Shown: positions 45,917-58,278 of the stretch, one piece after another
How the letters are laid out: each line of letters opens with the position of its first letter
How positions within the stretch are numbered: position 1 is the first letter of the stretch
NCBI GenBank assembly: GCA_963854835.1
Contig: OY978525.1
Span: 117,255,018-117,319,017 of the forward strand
Reading direction: 5' to 3'
Origin: Megamerina dolium
Taxonomy: Eukaryota > Arthropoda > Insecta > Diptera > Megamerinidae
DNA length: 64,000 nucleotides
Position numbers and translations under genes: made by a program
The notes under the pieces: generated by a model
The model's database searches: none
Told to the model about the DNA's origin: nothing
What the model saw: the letters and a program-made list of their open reading frames with translations, nothing else

Positions 45917-46883
45917 CAGGGTATTTCAACAAGAGGTGTCATTTTAAATTTCCCATTCTTATTTCAAATGTCAACATACAAATGTCATTTGCTGACGTTT
46001 GAAAAGAAGACTGGAGATTTTCAGATATAGATCGATATATTTGCGGGGGTCATCAACAAAAGCGGTAATCCTTATCCGAGGCATATCTGTTTTTTTCTAT
46101 CTATATATCGTCTATATATATCGATATATCGATATATATATATATATATATATCGATATATCGATATATATCGATATATCGATATATATTCGCACAACGC
46201 ATTGAAATAGTGAAGATTCACACTACAGAAACAAGAACAACAAAATTATTTTGAGTAATGAGGCTCATTTTCATCTATCGTGGTATATGAATAAGCAAAA
46301 CTGTCTCATCTGTGGCTCCGAAAACCCAAGAGAAATTATCGAACAACTTTCTTATCCACAACGAGTGACAATTTGGTGCTAGTTTTGAAGTTGCACTATC
46401 ATTGGGCAATATTCTATTTGAAAATTATACTAATGCGACCATTTCAGGAATGGATTTGGTTTCAGAATGATGCTCAGTGATGTTTTTTGTACTGAAATTG
46501 ATGCAACTGATGAAATAATGGGTCTATTGCATGATTAATTTCCTGGACGTGTGATTTCTCGAAATGGAGACTTTGAGTGGCCGCCGAGATTGTGCAACTG
46601 AACAACATTAGACTTTTTTCCGAGGGGCTATGTTAAAGATGAAGTCTACATCAATGCTCCAGTAAATATTGAAGCACTCATAGATAATATTAGAGCTGTT
46701 CTTCGCGAGATACAGCCGCAATTATGCGAAAGAGGAGTGGCGGTGGATATTTGGTAAAAATTGCATTCCCTTACTAACCTCAGAGTATGTACTTTGGACT
46801 AAAGTAAAATGATCAGATATTTTGATTTAAATATTGCCCTTTTTTTTTAAATTTAAAATGACACCTCTCGTTGAAAGACATTG
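45917..46883 (+). mobile_element. Mar-6: degraded second DD41D-like mariner
   Basis: Inverted ends containing TTTCAACRAGAGGTGTCATT are flanked by TA at 45915-45916 and 46884-46885; the length is 967 bp. The plus strand contains ILSNEAHFHLSWYMNKQNC, then PQRVTIWC, then FPGRVISRNGDFEWPPRLC and LDFFPRGYVKDEV. These match, block for block, the transposase of Mar-5, but stops and frameshifts are frequent and the N-terminal third is missing. The first catalytic Asp is changed to Asn (SNEAHF). Confidence 0.82.
46085..46192. repeat. TATCGA/TA palindromic microsatellite inside Mar-6
   Basis: Repeated ATATCGATAT and AT units over about 100 bp, nearly all self-complementary. Confidence 0.85.
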
Positions 46884-47004
46884 TATTTGTATGAAATGAT
46901 ATTTATACTCAACTGAATTTTAAATGTCAATTGAATTCAATTATTGTTAATATTTTCTCGTAGATGCCGTTGGTTCTACACTGGTATTTATTGTATTATC
47001 GAGC

Positions 47005-47105
47005 CCCGAATAGGACACCTTCTTTGCTGGTACGTATTATTTTATTCGTTTGATATGACCTAGTCAGCGCACCTGCTGAATTTCATTGCGCTTAGCTATG
47101 ATAAG
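47005..47105 (-). mobile_element. LINE-A short remnant
   Basis: About 100 bp aligns with the HVERMEEHAPAKKV-coding part of LINE-A on the minus strand, with several substitutions. Confidence 0.6.
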
Positions 47106-47369
47106 TAAATAGGAACAAGTAGAATTGAATTTCTATGAACTTCAAGTTTAATAATATGGCAACCTACGGGTATCTTTCACAGTTTCATTTATACTCAAGC
47201 TAAGGAATATATACATTAACAACAATGAAATCAATTCAAAGAGCTTCAATTCGGTAATATCGACGCATAGATGCACTACACTATGACAAGCAGTGCTTTT
47301 ATGTGAAAGGTAGACCGATTTCGCTCATTTATGAACTCATTTATGCTAAATCATTTTTGATCATGATTA

Positions 47370-47800
47370 TTATTATTCGTCAGATGTCGTGAATTCGTCA
47401 TACACGCATCGTCTCCATGTTCCCTTCGGCCGTCCTCTTCGGAGAGAGCCTTGCAAATTTCAGTCTAGGGACATTCTACTAATGTCAGTCGCAGGTTTAC
47501 GGATTGTATAGCCTATCGATTGCCACTTTCGTTCGCGTATTTTAATCTCAACCGGCCTTTGTCCGCTTCGAGTAAGGAGCTTGTCATTTGAAATCCAGTT
47601 ATATGGCCACCATATGCTCTTAAACATCGGTTTATAAAGCGGTTTGGAGCTGTGTTTTTGTAGTTGAGACCGCTACGGTCCACGTTTCGCAACCGTATAG
47701 CAGTACAGACTTCACATTCGAATTGAAAATCCTTAGTTTTGTCCTGGTGATTAGCTGCTTAGAGTACCATATGGCTTAAGCATGGCGAAGGATGATCTGG
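47370..47800 (-). mobile_element. LINE-G copy 1: C-terminal fragment
   Basis: The minus strand reads WWPYNWISNDKLLTRSGQRP, then VEIKIRERKWQSIGYTIRKP, then LRRGRPKGTWRR. This is the typical end of a widespread non-LTR family. The upstream part has frame breaks and stops, and no RT remains. Confidence 0.82.
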
Positions 47801-49839
47801 GTCTAGTAATTCTGTACTCAATGTACACAACTTGTGTGTACAACTTTGATCATGATCGTGATGATGATAATTCGTGCAAATATTTTCTCATATCTGTCCC
47901 CTTTCCTTATGGGCGTTACCAATCGAAGGCACATACTTAATATACCCTTGACTCTTGGAGTGTAGGGTATTTTAATCAACTTGCTTAGACTCTTAAGAAT
48001 ACTGTTGCTGCTGCTGCTACTAAGTAAGTACGCTCTCGTTTTGCTGTTCCTGCTGCTGCTGCTGCTGTTTGTGCGACTCAATCTCAATCATCATGTAGAA
48101 AAATCTTGTTTCAAACGAATGGTGCTTGCCGGCCGGTTGAAACTGATGTTATTGTTGTTGTTGTTGTTGTGCAACTGCAACAAGGAAAACACACAAAAAA
48201 CAAAGAAAAGCAAAATCTCAAAAAACTTAGGCCTAAGAAAGTGGTACAATGTAAAATGTGAAAACAGTGCAAATGCTCGACTCAACGTGAATTGAACTGT
48301 ATCGTGTAGTAGAAGTGGATTGGGTGGCAAAAAAAAAAAAAAAAAAAAAAATTTTTTGATTGAAATTGTTGCGTTAAATAAATAACAAAATAAAACAAAT
48401 TAAAATTTTTAGAAAAAGAATATTTTATACTATCGTACATATGCTATTTCTTACATATGAGCCTTGTGAATAGTGAATAGTGAATATGATGATATGTGAA
48501 AATTAATTAAAATACTTAATTAAGAATAATACTTGTTGTTGTTGTTGTTGTTGTTGTTTTTATTATTGCTAACCACAATAATTGTTCTAAATTACACATT
48601 AAAATCACGCTTCATATTCGCGCGTTAAATGTATGCCCGAAGTGATGAGTGCCAAAATGGTAATAAATTATTATGAACGAATGACGATGATGCCAAACAA
48701 TTGATTATGCACATGCATTGTAAATGCATACAGAAAAGGCTTTCATCAATACTCGTACTTACAGCAGCAGCAGCAGAAGCAGCTTGGTAGTTGCACAGTT
48801 GCAGTTTTGATTCGAAAAAAAAAAAAACAGCTACTAACCAACCAGTCAACCAGCCAAGCACTTACCAAACTAAAACACTTTCAAAATATATATGTACACT
48901 GTATCAGTGCATATCCCGAAGGCAGTTATGGCAGTAGTCACGAGAAGATTGCATACACTAGTTTCTGATTAACTTAGCTTACAAGCAGACGGGATGCTTA
49001 TACGATATATATACAATATATTTAGAGTTTGAGTTGCTTTATACCTCTTTACAGTATTACATTGTTAATGGAATGGTGCTACTCGTACTGGTACATAGTG
49101 AATAAGGCGCTTACGTTATATTTTTGTAGTATGTGCGCGTACCCCTACATTTATTTGTTCACTCTTCACTTTGGCTTCCTGAGTGGTGCCCTTAGGCAGT
49201 GAAACTTCTGTTGTGGTGTTGTTAAACTCAAATGCTTTCAAGTGGTAGCGCCTATATGTACATGATATTTTGACGTTATCTCTGTGAGGCTGTGTGTGCG
49301 TGTGTGTGTGTGTGTATGGCTGTGTTTGTGTAATTTTACGCGTCCGGAATTAAAATACAGCTACTACTACTACTACTACCACTCTATGAATATGAATATG
49401 GAGCGACATAAAATTGATCGTAACCAACCGACAGTGGCAATTTTTGCAATTACATTTCGTCGGCAATTAATATGTAATAGTGGTGAGAAGACAGCAGACA
49501 GATAAATGGAAAAGCCAGAAAGTATATGTAATAAAACACTAAAAGTTCACCTCCCACTTATGTGGTGTTAAATGGTAAGTAATTAGTTGTTCGAATTGTG
49601 CCACCCATTTCCTATGCTATTTCCTCAGTTACGGTCGTGACATTCCAGATACATACTAGTTATGTTTGTTTTGTAGAACTAAATGTGTGATATATTTGGT
49701 TAAAAAATTGTGCACGATGCTTAATTGCTTAATTATTTTCCGATATCAGCCAATGTAATGCGTTACGGTTGCGACAAAATCACTTTGCATGCCTTGCCGC
49801 ATCCGTATTCCCATAGATTGGCGACAGTGTGCAATTACT
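47801..49839. other. Spacer rich in trinucleotide repeats
   Basis: CTG (about 48002-48064), GTT (48145-48168 and 48535-48557), CAG (48760-48780), GT (49298-49315) and CTA (49362-49379) runs are present. The longer open frames here are translations of these repeats. No gene was recognised. Confidence 0.55.
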
Positions 49840-50430
49840 TACCTTTACTTACCATTACTTCGACCAATGCTGTGCTCATAACAGTGACATCAGCAACCCA
49901 TTTACCACCAATGCGGGCATAAGGCAAGGTTGCCCCCTGTCGCCCTTTCTCTTCGCCATCGTCCGGGACGATGTCATGTGCCAATGTACCTTGCAGAGGA
50001 GAGGCATCGTATGGAGTTTTAGCAGGCACCGATGACATCTGACTCCTCTCACATAAACTCATCGACATGCAAGCGAAGGCGGACAGCTTAGTCGCGCTAG
50101 CAAGAACTGTCGGATTGGAGATCAACATCGTAAAGACCGAGACCATGATCGACGGATGCCCGTTAGAATTTGTTGAAGGCTTCTGCTACCTCTGCTAATA
50201 AAGATGTCAACTGCAGGTTAAACAAAAGAAGAGGGGCGTTCGGGCGACTGCATGCAGTGTGTTCGAGCTCGCGAATCTCCAGGCGAACAAAACTGCAAAT
50301 ATTCAGCGCATGTGTCAGTATTGTTGTATGGAAGTTAAAAATATGACTGATCTCAAACACCATCACACAAAAGCTAAAAATTCTCGTCAACAAATGCCTC
50401 CGTATCATCTGTAGAATATTCTGGCCGAAC

Positions 50431-52310
50431 TTACTTACTTACTTATGTGGCCATAACAACCGAATATCGATTTAGGCCGAAAATAACATGCTTCGCCAGC
50501 CATCTCTGTTCTTCGCTAGCAGGCGCCAGTTAGAAATTCCAAGCGCCGTCAGGTTCTCCAGTACTTGGTCTTTCCACCGGAGGTTTGGTCTTCCTCTTCT
50601 GCGCCATCCTCCAGCGGGTTCCGAATATAACACCTTCTTAGTTGGAGCGTGTTCTTCCATTGGCTCGACATGACCTAGCCAGCGCAGCCGCTGAATTTTG
50701 ATGCGCTTTACTATGTCAATATCGGCATACAGCTCGTACAGCTCATGGTTGTACCTTATTCGGTACTCGCCACCAACGCAAATAGGTCCAAAGATCTTGC
50801 GTAGGACTTTTCTCTCGAAAACTCCAAGTATTCGCTCATCCGAGGTGGAAATTGTCCAGGACAGGCATGATGAGAGACTTGTAGAGTGTAGTTTTCGTTC
50901 TTCGAGAGAGGGCTCGACTTCTCAATTGCTTACTCAGCCCAAAGTAACACCTGTTAGCAAGAGTTATCCTACGCATGATCTCCCAGCTGACGTCATTACT
51001 GCTGTTAATGCTGGTTCCAAGATAGACAAAGTCCCTTACTACTTCAAAAGCGTAGTTGTCAACAGTGACGTGCTGTCCAAGACGCCGGGACTCTTTGTTT
51101 GTTGACACTAGATACTTCGTCTTGCCCTCGTTCACCGTGAGACCCATCCGACGCGACTCTCTTTCCAACTCTGAGAATGCTGCACTGACTGCTCGCGTGT
51201 TCATGCCGATTATGTCAATATCGTCGGCATACGCTAACAGCATGACACTTTTGTTGAAGATAGTGCCATTATGTCGTAGATCAGCAGCTCGTATTATTTT
51301 CTCCATAATAAGATTGAAGAAGTCGCACGATAACGAATCACCTTGTCTGAAACCCCGTTCGGTATTAAACGGTGCGGAGAGGTCCTTCCCAATTTTCACT
51401 GCACAACGGGAGTTATGCAGTGTCATTCTACAAAGTCGAATGAGCTTTGCAGGAATACCGAACTCAGACATTGTTGCGTAGAGGTAATCCCTTACCGGAC
51501 TGTCGAAAGCGGCTTTATAATCAACAAATAGGTGGTGTGTGTCGATCTGTTTTTCTTGGGTCTTCTCCAGGATTTGGCGCAGTGTGAAAATCTGGTCGAT
51601 GGTGGATTTACCAGGTCTGAAGCCACACTGATAAGATCCAATCAGGTTGCTGAGCATAGGCTTCAACCTTTCACACAGTACGCTCGATAGAACCTTGTAC
51701 GCGATGCTCAGGAGACTTATTCCACGGTAGTTGGCGCAAATTGTGGCGTCTCCTTTTTTATGTACAGGACAGAGAACACTGAGCCTTCAATCATCAGGCA
51801 TGCTTTCATCCGACCATATTCTGCTTATGAGCTGGTGCATGCGGGTGAGCAGCTCATCGCCTCCGGTCTTAAACAACTCGGCAGGCAGGCCATCAGCACC
51901 TGCAACTTTGTCGTTATTCAGCCTTAAAATGGCCGTTTCAACCTCGTCATAGTCGGGTGGTGGAACATCAACACCATTATCTGTAATTGGGGTTATCGGG
52001 CAATCTCCTCCACTGGCGGAATTGTTCGTAGCATCGCCATTCAGTAACGTGGAGAAGTGTTCCCTCCATAGGCTCAGTACACTCTGGACATCTGTAACCA
52101 GATTCCCATTTCCATCACGACAAGAAGAGGCTCCGGGATTTAAACCTCCACTCAGGCGCTTGATATTTTCGAAGAATTTTCGAGTCTCATTCTTGTCGGT
52201 ACACATCTCTATCTCCTCACACTCGCGTCTTTCCAACTCCATCTTCTTGCGCCTGAAAAGACGTCTCTCTGCACTCCTTTTCTCTCTATACCGCTCCTTA
52301 ACAGCTCGCG
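50431..52310 (-). mobile_element. LINE-A copy 6, the most complete copy, nested in LINE-G
   Basis: An 1880-bp 5'-truncated insert, bounded by TTCTGGCCGAAC at 50419-50430 and 52311-52322. The 3' end is the family's tail (TTACTTACTTACTTATG on the plus strand). The insert direction is minus. It covers the region before the RT, the whole RT and the C-terminus. Confidence 0.92.
50472..52242 (-). pseudogene. LINE-A ORF2 (RT), one nonsense codon and one 20-bp deletion
   Basis: From 52242 the minus strand encodes KRLSGGLNPG and DKVAGADGLPAELFK. It stops at 51789-51787, where TGA replaces a Trp codon after SDESMPDD. The same frame goes on with ANYRGISLLS, QCGFRPGKSTIDQIF, FRQGDSLSCDFFN and LLAYADDIDIIGM (intact RT active site). 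At about 50859 a 20-bp deletion between TCCT repeats removes the LTYGAE codons and shifts the frame. The C-terminus (50660-50472) reads EEHAPTKKVLYSEP. The protein copies LINE RNA into DNA at the target site; this copy would need two repairs. Confidence 0.88.
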
Positions 52311-52640
52311 TTCTGGCCGAACACCATCAGCAATAACGTTCTGTGGAAACTAGCGAACGTAGAACCCGTCCTGTTGCATATCAAAAACAGAAAGTGACGA
52401 TGGATAAGGTCACACGCTTAGAAAACCTGCAGATAGCATTACAAGAATGGCACTAGAATGGAACACGCAAGGGAGCAGAGGTCGAGGTCGGCCAAAAAAT
52501 ACTTGGAGTAGATTGATATTGCGCGAGCTAGCCGATGTTAATACAATATGGGACGGCGAAAAAATAACAACACTGAACCGTTTACGATGGAAGAGTCTTG
52601 TTGAGGCCCCATGTTCCCAAGATGAGTGAACAAGGAAAAA

Positions 52641-52955
52641 CATTAAATTTCGACCAATGCATAGGGATTCAATCAATGAAAATAAATTGAAAATTTTCTA
52701 TCATGTCTTTTGATGGATGCGAGATCATTTAATAGGAAATAATTGAATTATAATTACATATTTCTCTTTGAAATTGTCTTCAAAAATACCATGAACTTGA
52801 CATTTGATTCATAATACTGTCTAAAACACCCTCTCGTAGGTGAACCAAATTACAGGACAAAAAAAAAAAACGTCGCAAAAAAAAAAATTCTCAAAAAAAA
52901 GCACTGTAAAAAATTTTTGTTTTACAGTGCTTTAAAGTTTGGCTTTTTCGGTCAA
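52641..52955. other. AT-rich spacer with A-runs
   Basis: Poly-A runs near 52860-52900. No gene was recognised. Confidence 0.5.
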
Positions 52956-52959
52956 ATGT

Positions 52960-53400
52960 AGAATCATGGAATTTGAAAAATCATATATAAAATTATATTT
53001 GGGATAGTTCTTGTCTTCGGAGACCTATATTAAAAAACAGAAAGGGTTTAAAGCTTTTGTTACTGAATTCAAAGTGAGTCAAAGAATCATTTGAGAGTAG
53101 TTTTGGTTCATCCCCAAGACAACGACCCTTTAATTGTGGAATGAAGCTATAACACGATGCAATAGATGCTTAAAAATAAAGTACTTAAAATTTTAATTCG
53201 TTTATTTACATTTTACCTATAAGTGGTTCATATTTTTTTGTCTTCAGTGACCCATAGTGAAAATATACGTAGAATATTTTTGTAAAAGACTTCAACTCTT
53301 GATCTTCTTCGAGAAAACGCTAAAAATGATCCATACGGGTGGTAGTTAGAGGGTTAAAATATTTCAAGAATATAATCCTCGGAAAATTTTTTTAAGAACT
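52960..53400. repeat. Dispersed repeat, copy without SINEs
   Basis: Contains GTTCTTGTCTTCGGAGACCT, the counterpart of the SINE target at 44163, and other blocks shared with 44470-44760. Non-coding. Confidence 0.45.
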
Positions 53401-54705
53401 TTCAATATTGTTGAGGAAAATTTTCGCATTTACTGCGTAATATTAAGCAGTTAGTTTGTCTATCTTAAAATGATGGAAAAAGTGGATTGCTGGTTAAGTT
53501 AACGTTTAAGGAATAAATGCAACTAGTGGAAGCGGCGTGGCAACATAATTTCGTTATATTGGTCCACTGACTGACAGTAAATACTCACAACTCTTACTTT
53601 ATGTAGATAATGGGCTGATTTAAACGTTTCTTCTTCTGCATAGGTAATTTTCTTAATTATAAATGCTATTTAAAAATCTCCTTACAGTCGGCTGGGGCCG
53701 ACCAAATTATACCCTGCATATGTAGAGATATATATAAAAAGTTTGCTCGTATATCCATCCTTTTCTTCCACTACTTTGTATAGGACCTACATTAAGAAGC
53801 AGGCGAACGGAAGATATATAAAAAGTGGGCGTGACGTATCTCTTTCTGGTATATCTAATTAATTTTTCAATATCAATCCACACCTTAATGGTTTGTAAGT
53901 TATGGAGCTTAAAAGTTTTAGTTTAATTCCCTCGACTTTGTATGGGAGACCTATGAAGGAGTAGGCGTGGCACACTGATTTTCTGCCAGATTATTTCCGA
54001 CTACGATATTAATCTAAGTGTCAATTATGGTTATTTTAGGCAGGAGATTGCCGAAGTTACAGCTGTTTTAATTTAAAATTTGTATGGGGGCTACAATAAA
54101 CAGTGGGCGTAGTGCGCCCATTTTCTGTGAGCCTAGTTGCTCGTATAATACTAATCCACACCTTAAATCTCGTTATTCTACGCTGAATAGTTTGCAAGTT
54201 ATAACCGGTAACATTTTTTTTAATTTCCGCAACTTTGTATGGGAGACCCAAAAAGCAGTGGGCGTGGCACACTGATTTTCTGCCATATTATTTTCGACTG
54301 CGATATTAATCTCAGTGTCAATTATGGTTATTCTGGACAGAAGATTGTAGAAGTTACAGCTGTTTCAATTTAAAAAAAGTACAGACACTTTGTATGAGAG
54401 CTACGCTAAAAAGTAGGCGTGGCTCAACCACTTTTGGCGAGGTTATATAGTAGTATAATATAAGTCTATGTGCCAAATATTGTTGTCCCAAGTGGTATAT
54501 TATGTGAGTTATAGCAAGTTAAAGATTTTGAAAATTTCGAGGTTAGTCGCTTTGAATGCTTGGTGTGGGCGTGGTTATTGACCGATCATGCCCAATATCA
54601 ATCCCCTCCGTACTCTTGGATCATAGATTACTTATGCCAAATTTCATTGAAATAGCTCAATATTTACTCAAGTTATCGTGCGAACCAGCCAGGTGACAGA
54701 CAGAC

Positions 54706-54737
54706 GGACGGACAGACGGACGGACGGACGGACGGAC
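54706..54737. repeat. GGAC tetranucleotide repeat in fold-back arm
   Basis: GGACGGAC units, mirrored as GTCC units in the other arm near 55519-55546. Confidence 0.9.
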
Positions 54738-54875
54738 ATCGTTAAATCGAAAATTTAATCGACGCTGATCACGAATATATATCTATGTCTATATCTCCGG
54801 AGATTCCTTCAAGTGGACACAAACATCTGACCGAAATGAATATACCATGCATATTGCATTATGCAGGGTATAAAA

Positions 54876-55380
54876 AACGATATGACGGCGAATCGTTCGA
54901 TACAAGGTTCAGAGAGTACCACGAATAGACCGAAACGTTCTGAATATGATGTTGGTTTCCCCCTTTTTCGACCGAGAAGTGGACAACTCTAACCTCTCGG
55001 CATACAGCATATGTGTATCTCTTTTTTTTAGGATTTGCAAAGCATTTTGATCTTTCCAGATGCCTTAAATCTTGAAATCCCTTTTCAAAATTAAACACAA
55101 AATTGCTTATGTGGATACCATAATTACATAAGTGTAAGGATAAATAACGCTTTGAAATAGCAGCATGTTTCAATGCAACTGAACTGAAAATTGCATGGCA
55201 ATAATGTTTTATGATTAAAAATTTACCTATGTAAATATAATAATTATATTAATAATGCTAATTGGAAAATTGTTTATGTTTTCATTACATGTGGTACTTT
55301 ATTATATAGATTATTATTATGGATAGTGTGCCTTTTTTTATGAACATTGTCGTTATGTTGATACTGTGTGTATCTACTCT
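54876..55380. other. Spacer (loop) of the fold-back element
   Basis: 505 bp of AT-rich DNA between the arms. It holds no protein motif I recognise, so it is a filler or relic of the element's interior. Confidence 0.5.
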
Positions 55381-56958
55381 TTTTATACCCTGCATAATGC
55401 AATATGCATGGTATATTCATTTCGGTCAGATGTTTGTGTCCACTTGAAGGAATCTCCGGAGATATAGACATGGATATATATTCGTGATCAGCGTCGATTA
55501 AATTTTCGATTTAACGATGTCCGTCCGTCCGTCCGTCCGTCTGTCTGTCACCTGGCTGGTTCGCACGATAACTTGAGTAAATATTGAGCTATTTCGATGA
55601 AATTTGGCATAAGTAATCTATGATCCAAGGGTACGGAGGGGATTGATATTGGGCATGATCGGTCAATAACCACGCCCACACCAAGCATTCAAAGCGACTA
55701 ACCTCGAAATTTTCAAAATCTTTAACTTGCTATAAATCACACAATATACCACTTGGGACAACAATATTTTGCACATAGAGTTATATTATAATACTATATA
55801 ACCTCACCAAAAGTGGATGAGCCACGCCTACTTTCTAGCGTAGCTCCCATACAAAGTGTCTGTACTTCTTTTAAATTGAAACAGCTGTAACTTCTACAAT
55901 CTTCTGTCCAGAATAACCATAATTGACACTTAGATTAACACGGTAGTCGGAAATAATATGGCAGAAAATCAATGTGCCACGCCCACTCCTTTTTGGGTCT
56001 TCCATATAAAGTTGCGGAAATTAAAAAAAATGTTACCGGTTATAACTTGCAAACTATTCAGCGTAGAATAACGAGATTTAAGGTGTGGATTAGTATTGTA
56101 CGAGCAACTAGGCTCACAGAAAATGGGCGCACCACGCCCAGTGCTTATCGTAGCCCCCATACAAATTTTAAATTGAAACAGCTGTAACTTCGGCAATCTT
56201 CTGTCTAGAATAACCATAATTGACACTTAAATTAATATCATAGTCTGCAAAAATCTGGCAGAAAATCAGTGTGCCACGCCCACTCCTTCATGGGTCTCCC
56301 ATACAAAGTCGAGTGAATTAAACTAAAATTTTAAGCTCCATAGCTTACAAACCATTTAGCCTAGGACAACGAGACTTAGGGTATAGATTAGTATTGTACG
56401 AGCAACTAGGCTCACAGAAAATGGGCGCACCACGCCCAGTGTTTATCGTAGCCCCCATACAAATTTTAAATTGAAACAGCTGTAACTTAGGCAATCTTAT
56501 GTCTACAATAACCATAATTGACACTTAAATTAATATCGTAGTCGGAAATAATCTGGCGAAAAATCAGCGTACCACGCCCACTTCTTATTGGGGCTTCCAT
56601 ACAAAGTTGAGGAAATTAAACAAAAATGTTAACCACCATAACTTAGAAACTATTCAACGTAGGACACCAAATTTAAGGTGTGGATTAACATTGAAAAATT
56701 AATTGGATTTACTAGAAAGTGGTAAGCCACGCCCACTTTTTATATAGCTCCCATACTAAGCCTCGGAATTATCTTAAAATCCTTTTACTTCGTCAAAGTC
56801 AACCATATTTCGGGTGTAAATTAGTAGTATATGCAAAAATTGTTTCTCGAAAAGTGGAAATAAAAGAAAAGTTGGATATTCGAGTAAACTTTTTATATAT
56901 AAATCTACATATGCAGGGTATAGTTTGGTCGGCCCCAGCCGACTGTAAGGAGATTTTT

Positions 56959-58278
56959 TTTAATATAAATATTATTATAAGCATGAATGAATAGCTGTTG
57001 AAATTAGAGTTTCATTTAGTTGAAAGCCCAATGACGTCAATGTGATGAAGTCATTATTTCTTTGAGGTATTAAATTTTAAAGTGAACTTGCAGAGAAAAT
57101 TGCTTCTTAGTTCTGTGAAATCTCTAAATTATTACATTACATGTTCAATGATTATAGACTGATGCTGCTGCTGCTACTGATTACAGATAACTGAAAGTCT
57201 ACTATATCATTACAAAAATTACTTTTTGTTGTTGTTTGTATATATTTATAGTATAATTGTTCAATCTATATATTATTTGATATTAAATGTATAGTTTTGG
57301 AAGGGATATTTTAGCGTTCATAAGAATAGCAGACTATCTTATGCTTTAGTAGCATATTTTAGCACAGACGATCTTTTAGATCTGTTAAATTTGGTCCTGA
57401 GCAGAGGTACCTTTATTGGATGAGTAATGAATGAGTCTTTCTAAGTCACAATTTTCTTTCGAACAACCTCTCAATTTTACTGCTTGAAGAATTGCCAATT
57501 ATTTACCGACGAATGCAATTCGCTTGAAATACCACATTTTGGCTTTTTTTTTTTTTGTTGAAGGAATAATACATAAGCTCAGATTTAAGATTGCAAGCCA
57601 TCGCCTATGAATTTAGTATGTCTCAGCAGTGTTCTTTATTATCCCCATTGAAAGAGAATATTCGGTTGATTGCTTGGTTGATGGTTTTTTTCTTTCACAA
57701 CACTAACTCATTAAAGTACCAACTGCTATTTTATATATTAACCCTCATTATCAATGCAACCAAATCAGTTCAAGTCGAAAATAAATAAACAAATTCATTT
57801 AAAAGAGGATGTAAAAAAAAAAAAAACAAAACAAATAATACAAAAAAAAAAAGGGGGGGCAAAAGAACAAAGAGTTAACAACTTAATTGGATTTGCATGT
57901 AATTTTATTGTCAAGATTGAAAAAATCGACAGTTGTTGGGTGTTGTTAAATTGATGATAAGAAATCAACAAATTTCTCAAGGATGCCAATGAGAAAAGCA
58001 AGAAGAAGAAGACAATACAATATAGTGAATTGTACATGAATTTTGGCACATAGAAATTAAGACAAATATATAGTACGATAAGTAAGCCAAATACATGAAT
58101 GCATTTAATGAAGATGCAATGATGCTTCTGAATGCCATTTTACTCTATATATATAAAAATTAATCAAGTCAAGTAAATAGGCGATGCAATGATAGTAAAT
58201 GCATTGCAAGACTAAAGGATAATATAGCAATATATTTCATTCCAAGTAATGAACTCTAATGAAGAACATGAGTTGATA
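56959..58278. other. AT-rich spacer
   Basis: A CTG run near 57164, poly-A and a G-run at 57854-57860. No gene was recognised. Confidence 0.5.

Larger units (their letters stand above)
49840..52640 (+). mobile_element. LINE-G copy 2, split by LINE-A copy 6
   Basis: The left part (49840-50430) encodes AGIRQGCPLSPFLFAIVRDD of the RT. Past a frameshift that removes the catalytic DD box it reads SHKLIDMQAKADSLVALART, GLEINIVKTETMIDG and VNKCLRIICRIFWPN. The right part (52323-52640) continues without gap as ISNNVLWKLANVEPVL and MALEWNTQGSRGRGRPKNTW. The two parts are separated by LINE-A copy 6 and share the duplicated 12 bp at the junctions. Confidence 0.85.
53672..56958. mobile_element. 3.3-kb fold-back (long inverted repeat) element
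   Basis: The left arm is 53672-54875 and the right arm 55381-56958, with a 505-bp spacer. The outer ends are AAAAATCTCCTTACAGTCGG on each strand. The inner ends are TTTTATACCCTGCATAATGC. A GGAC/GTCC tetranucleotide run sits in each arm (about 54709-54737 and 55519-55546). Each arm contains tandem units of about 300 bp with GGCGTGGCACACTGATTTTC: two in the left arm, three in the right. No transposase is seen. The structure recalls fold-back DNA transposons of flies; the superfamily is undetermined. Confidence 0.82.

Noticed and set aside
47981..48330. Frames rich in Leu or Asn on both strands
   Set aside because: They are translations of CTG/GTT trinucleotide repeats.
54057..56187. Two nearly identical 71-residue frames (54272-54057 minus, 55972-56187 plus)
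   Set aside because: They are the same sequence seen twice because of the inverted arms of the fold-back element; no family features, and the frames shift between units.
57430..57540. Possible additional SINE fragment
   Set aside because: Only a weak match (ATTGCCAATT, TTACCGACG); not enough to call.
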